A DNA stretch of 64,000 bases from positions 1 to 64,000 of the forward strand of contig ADNK01000875.1 in NCBI GenBank assembly GCA_000320545.1, read 5' to 3'. Shown one piece after another: positions 58,799 to 64,000 of this stretch. The stretch's first letter is position 1. The number at the start of each line of letters is the position of its first letter. This DNA comes from Bigelowiella natans CCMP2755. Lineage: Eukaryota > Cercozoa > Chlorarachniophyceae. The translations under genes were made by a program, and so were the position numbers. The notes under the pieces are model-generated. The model did not search any database. It was not told where the DNA came from and saw only the letters and a list, made by a program, of their open reading frames with translations.

Positions 58799-61700
58799 TT
58801 AGATGCGAAAAACGTCACCACCTCCAGACTGTTTCTTCTCTCTCTTTAGGGATTTCTCGTTCAAGCGCTTAAGAATCTTTCTAGACTCTAATTTCCGGAA
58901 TTTGTCGTTCCGTGGATGGTCTATGATGCGAGTGAAGTAGTGTGAGAAAAAGGCGGAGAGGCAAGCAATGGAGTCAACGTTGCCCAGGTCCTCATCTCGC
59001 CTAACCATTGAGAGTTTTCGCTCCAGCTCAGAATGAGCGTCTAGATTGTGAATACAACGCTTATCAATTCGCTGCAGCAAGTGATCAGAGACGTAGTTGT
59101 CCTGCATGTCGACAGAGTGTAGCGTCTCGTTGCCTCCAAAGGAAAGCGCCGCCATAATCTCTGCGGCCCCATCATCCGTGATGTCGCAGGACCATAGCAC
59201 TAGCTCGCTAATGCTTGTGTTTTCTGGCGACGAGAGGAGGAGGAGGAGGAGGAGGAGGAGGAGGAGGAGGAGAGAATTATGAGAAGAGCAATATATTGAA
59301 GATCAGAGAAGAGGAGATAGGTGTATATAAATAAATATATATCATGATCGTGGATGTTATTCACATGCCTCTTAGAGCATCTGCCAGGCTCGCAATGCCT
59401 GCATCTCCGATGGGATTTCCACTCACGTCAAGTCTGCGTATCTGACACCCGGGTCTTGAGAGGAACGCCGCAAGCGCCCGGCATCCACGAGCACCGAAGT
59501 TGTTACAATTGAGCCTTAGCTCTCGGACCTCGAAGGAGTGACTACGGAGCTCTTCTGCTAAATGCTGTACAAGCGTGTCGTCGATGCCAAGAAAGCTTAA
59601 GTCCAACATCGCATCCATCGTCCTTGTCGCTCTCCGGATACGATCTGGCAACGACATCGCAAGCGAGACTCTAAGCGCATCTAGCTGGATCTTGTGCTCT
59701 GCCCACGACTGCCAATTCTCGACGTGAATCGCTTCTTTTTCCGCAATCTCGTACATCTCCACCGGACTGTAGCGCCGCCAGTCGAGCCCTGAGTGCCAGA
59801 ACCACTCCTGCGTCTTAGCGAACTTGAGGCAGTATACAAGCTTCGATACGAAAGCCTGGGCCTTACGCGTGATCTCCTTGACCTCCTCCACCGTCCTCGC
59901 TTTCTCAGCTGGAGGCACCACCTCCTTAATTCGATACGACCAGGCATCGCGATTTAGTCGTGAATTAAAACGGAGGAAGAGAGTGCCCTCCTCCTGGTTC
60001 GTTGGCGAGGTAGTTGGGCTATGCACGTTGCCGAGGTCCTCCTTCATCTTGGGGCTGATGAATATCCCCGGCTGAAACCCTGTGTCCTTCATGGTAATCT
60101 GCGTGCCTGGGTAGTGCCAACACGTCGGGGAGATGATCAACATTGCAAGAAATATTGGAATAATGAGGAATAATAGATTGTAGCTTTTTGCTAATAATTT
60201 ACTGAATCAAACAACTCTCCCTCCTAGACAACAGCAGTTAGTACTAGTAATCCTACTGCTACTTACAACTGACTATAGGTGGTGTACTATATAATGCTGA
60301 CTGACCAGCTGGTAGTGTCACGGAAATGAGCGGGGGTGAGCCTTCTACCCTCGAGAGTACAATCTCTGGTTCTTCTCCCGAGAAAACGAGTTTGCACCAT
60401 CTTTTCTCGAACCCGGAACCTCCTTCCTGGCCTCCCTCCCTGGCATAACAAAGACCCTCCTTTATGCAGCTCTTGCCATACATCCTTGTCAAAAAAACAC
60501 GATGAGCAGCCCATATCACGTCCGATGGAATACCCGAGTTAAGGGGTGCCTCTAGTATGAACGACATGTTCTCAAGGAAAGATCTGAACTTGGCCAGAGT
60601 ATGCGTGCTCCGCTTCTTCTCGTTGAGGTCCTTTGGATGCGGCAGCTCCGTCAACTCTCGCCCAGGAACCCACCCGATGTCCTGCGCCTCCTCTATCTTT
60701 CTCGATATTATGCGAAGGTCGCCTACCTTTCTTACGATCTGCCATTTCCTCACGTCAGCTGGTTCTTGGCCCTCACCAGCATCTTGCGGCGGTGCCTTGG
60801 TAGCCACTACATTTATTATATAGCTTGTACTGTTGTCTCCTTCTTTTCCCGGGTTTATTTCTGCTGTGAGCTCATACGCACGCTCCTGGGGGTGGGCAGT
60901 AAACTCAGCAGGTCTCTCACCCTTTGGCAGCATGGGTGAACGCGTTGGGAACTTTCGAATAGGATTTTGGGCCTGAAATGCATTCAACGTCACCCTAGGC
61001 TCCGTCCATCCTCCATCCACATCTCGCCGCTCCTTAATGTCCTTTTCGCCGCCAGTTGGAGAGCGAACCATCGGGGAGCTTCGGGAGAGTACATGCCCCC
61101 CCTTCCTCTTTTGTGTGTCTTTCTTTTGAGCAAGCTGTTTTGTGCTGCCTGCTATGGATGGTGATGCGTCCTCCGCATTGTTGATCACAGCAGTAGTCTC
61201 CAATTGGTGTTCTGGCTGCCTATTCTTCTGCGCGTTCGAGCCATCTCTAATGACAACTTTATCTGCTCCTTTCACTAGTGGCAACGTAGGTATATTACCT
61301 TCCGCGGCTATCATCGATTCTTGCGCATTGCTGTTATCGTCCTTTGTGTTGTCGCCCTCTGTGCTGATTTTGGTCATCTCTGCAGCATTGGCAGTATCTT
61401 CTTCCCTTCTTATTTCTTGTCTCAGTCGTTTCTCCTCTTCGGCCTGTTGCTGTTCCTTTCTCTGCATCTCCTCCGACTCTTCGATTGCAGCTCTCTTCTT
61501 TTCCCTCTCCCTCTTCTCGATCTCCATCTCTTCCATCTTCTTTCTCTCCATCTCCTTTATCTTCTTCTCCTCGCGCTCTCGTTTGGCCTTCTGAAGCGCT
61601 TGTTGCCGTTCGCGCAAGCGATCTTCTTCCCGCTCTTTCTGCCGCTGCGCGGCCTCTTCCTTACGCCTTTTGGTTACGCTTCCAGGTGAACGAAGCTCCA

Positions 61701-63257
61701 TAGCAAGATCTTCTGTCAGGATGTCTAAGATGCCTTGGCCAAGTTGTCTTTCGTTGTGAGAATTGTCTTCATCACCACCACCATCATCATCATCATCATC
61801 ATCATAATCATCATCATCATCTCTATGGGCATTCTCGTCGTCGTCATCATCCTTTTTGTCGATTGAAGAGTCCAGCCGGGGGGCGGCTTGATTGCGGGTG
61901 CTTCCAAAGAGAAGAACGCTCTTCTGAGACACGCCCGTCTCCTCGGAGTGAAAGGTGAGAATAGGCAGCGACTTCAGTACTGATTCTGGAGTCATCGCGG
62001 AAAGTCTCGCTAGAGCATTCGAGAGCTTTTCGGGTGAGCGCACGTACGAGATGTCCTCAGGATCCAATGGCCGGCTACCAAGTCCCAAGGAAAGATCGGC
62101 GAACATCTCAGTGATTGCCCTGGCATTTACTTCGGCTGCCCAGCTTCCAGGCGCTGCTGGTTCCATGATTTGGACGTCATCAACCTTCAACACATCTTTC
62201 AGAAGCATCAGGATATGGGTTCCGGATGCAAGCGCCACGAACACCTCTCGCCCTTCCGGTAGAGATGACGACGCAGGATTGAAGGACGGCAACACTGCCA
62301 ACTTGTAGATGTTGAAACAACTCAAAGTTAGTCGTCGTTTGCTCAGGGAACGAAGGGGAAGGGAGGGGAGGGAGGGAAGTAAAGAAAGATAGATAGATAG
62401 AGAGAGAGAGAAATGTATTGAATACGAACATACGTGATGTGCCATCCAACGAGAGATTTGGGTCCCGATGAGCATGATTGCATCGTACTTTCCCGTAGTA
62501 ACAACAGCGCCATCTTTCATCATCACTGGCTTGGACGAGGAGGAAGAGGAGGAGGAGGAGTCCGCATTGCAGGGAGGGGAAGAGGAGACTCCTGCAGCTC
62601 TCAACCGTTTCACTCCTGCTTCGTATTCTGATTACACATTATCATTAATTATACACAACCCTATTATTAAGAGTACATGCGAGAAGAAACAGAGACTTTA
62701 AGTTGAAAACAACAGCAGCACTATTACTACCTGTTATCCTGCTCCTTCGTTTGTGCTGAAGTTTATTTTTACTCTGAATGCCTCTCACAAATGCCTGAAA
62801 AGAGGAGGGGGTGGAGGAGGAGAGGAAGTAAAGTGAAGAGGATAGATGAAGGTGCAAAAGAAAAGGACAGGGGAGGCTGACAGAGATGGAATCAGGTAGT
62901 GGCAAAATAGGTAGTGGCAAAATACTATATCTTTCCTTCTCGCGGCCCCCCGCCCCCCCCCCCCCCCCCCCCCCTCTCTCTCTTTCTCACACACACACAC
63001 ACACACACACACATAAAATATAAGTCATAACACTTAATATCAAGTAAAAGACCTGGAGTGTGTAGGAGGCTACCGTTGCGTGACGAAGGGAGAAGATGTT
63101 ACGGATACGCGTGTAAGCCTTTTTATACACAACAACAGACAAGTGAAGTGTGCTCAGAGAGAAGGGATATTATGAGCGAGGAGAACAAGCACATAATGAA
63201 TGAAGAAAAGAAGGATTATGTGATATTTCTTTCTTCAATTCCTGGGACAACATATTA

Positions 63258-63300
<43 letters not shown>

Positions 63301-63428
63301 ATGCGACATACATGATACTTCGTAAATATTTAGTATCTGTCCCTATATTATTACCTTGACGACTGCCATACAACGAACGAGCTTCTTATGAACGAGATGC
63401 CTGCGTGTGTGTGTATGTGTGTCTGTCT

Positions 63429-63471
<43 letters not shown>

Positions 63472-63489
63472 CTGGTCTTGCAATGACAA

Positions 63490-63529
<40 letters not shown>

Positions 63530-64000
63530 CACATCGATGATCGTAGTTTCCTTTTCTACTATTTGCTTTCAATTCATGAACATTCTGCTGTACAGTGCAG
63601 ATGCTCTACCGTTTGATGGCATGTCGCGCCTCGGTGTTGCCGACGATCTTCTTCGCCTCCATCGGGTTAAGGAGCCTCGAAACAACATCTTGCATGTTCT
63701 CCCGGAAGAAAATCTTAGTGAGTCCAATCTTGATGTCAGGTGCGGAAAGACCGAAGAAGAGGAATAAAACCGCCTCGCAAACATCACGGGGGTTTGCCTG
63801 CTTTAAATCGCTGCTGTCATCTCCAAAGCAGCAGCTGTTTTTGTATAATGCGTAGATTTTCTTGATTTCGATGCGGGTGGGAAATCCAAGCTTTATGATT
63901 TTCAACGCCTGGATGAGCCCCCCTGATTCCAGCTGATCTTCCACAAGCCTTGCAGCCTATTAACGGTGAACGATCGAACAACATGAGGAACAAAACACAT
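58799..64000 (-). CDS. Unconventional myosin: motor end, IQ motifs, coiled coil, PX, PH, LRR tail (partial, 5' beyond window)
   Basis: Minus-strand exons 63610-63956, 63053-63118, 62731-62794, 62434-62615, 60267-62301, 59365-60106 and 58799-59213; one short exon is probably missing between the first two because their phases do not match. Motor converter region: GGLIQALKIIKLGFPTRIEI and IGLTKIFFREN. IQ-type neck: AYTRIRNIFSLRHAT and AFVRGIQSKNKLQHKRRSR. Then a Ser-rich linker, a globular region (EGREVFVALASGTHILMLL), an Asp tract, and a long Glu/Arg coiled coil (about 61430-61690). A PX-like domain follows (RKWQIVRKVGDLRIISRKI). Then a PH domain split by an intron (FEKRWCKLVFSGEEPEIVL; RFNSRLNRDAWSYRIKEV), leucine-rich repeats (FEVRELRLNCNNFGARGCRA, IRRLDVSGNPIGDAG) and a helical end (SAFFSHYFTRIIDHPRNDKF). 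PX and PH imply phosphoinositide membranes as cargo. Confidence 0.82.
62947..63013. repeat. Compound C-run / (TC)n / (AC)n tract
   Basis: About 20 C, then TC units with a TTTC interruption, then about 12 AC units, in a myosin intron. It mirrors the tract at 40758-40825. Confidence 0.9.
63258..63527. repeat. (TA)n and (GT)n microsatellites in a myosin intron
   Basis: (TA)n at 63258-63297, (GT)n with minor interruptions at 63400-63467, and (TA)n at 63493-63527, all between the motor-end exon and the first neck exon. Confidence 0.9.

Overview
This is nuclear DNA of an intron-rich, flagellated protist. Coding sequence is cut by GT..AG introns, often about 56-150 bp, and there are no bacterial-style operons. 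The gene set is eukaryotic housekeeping: LSG1 ribosome GTPase, an SRPK-type kinase, cyclin L, the DHX8/Prp22 helicase, ZRANB3, a dynein-2 Tctex light chain and an unconventional myosin. The Tctex light chain implies cilia or flagella. Several proteins have signal-peptide leaders, and one (38638-41211) has a signal peptide followed by an Arg-rich stretch of the kind used by lineages with secondary plastids. I cannot name the species. Coordinates come from reading splice sites by eye; exon lists are given only where the reading frame closes across every junction, unless stated.

Layout, left to right: an unresolved + gene (about 500-3440); a sterol-desaturase-family hydroxylase (+); an AIG1-like membrane protein (-); a secreted type-1 ligand-binding protein (+); a REX1B DNA-repair-family protein (-); LSG1 in 22 exons (+); a small, probably mitochondrial protein (+); an unresolved coiled-coil gene region (-); an SRPK-like kinase (+); cyclin L (-); a small membrane coiled-coil protein (+); a secreted glycosidase-like protein (-); a 581-residue intronless basic protein (+); a GH30 glucosylceramidase-like enzyme (-); a SET-like protein (+); an alpha/beta hydrolase with an altered nucleophile elbow (-); ZRANB3 (+); DYNLT2B (-); DHX8 (+); a degenerate EF-hand-like protein (-); and a myosin with a PX-PH-LRR tail (-), running off the right edge.

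Genes alternate strand almost one by one. The window is therefore a chain of short divergent gaps (252-791 bp, putative shared promoters) and longer convergent gaps (about 640-1540 bp). The convergent gaps have their own character: they are rich in CTAG and GCATGC palindromes, and nearly all carry one or two copies of a degenerate element of about 75 bp with a conserved hairpin and an AT-rich tail ending in CCGTCTCA. This recurrent 3'-3' element is the most interesting unexplained signal in the window. Introns and gaps are packed with microsatellites, several of them compound (homopolymer, then dinucleotide, then a second dinucleotide).
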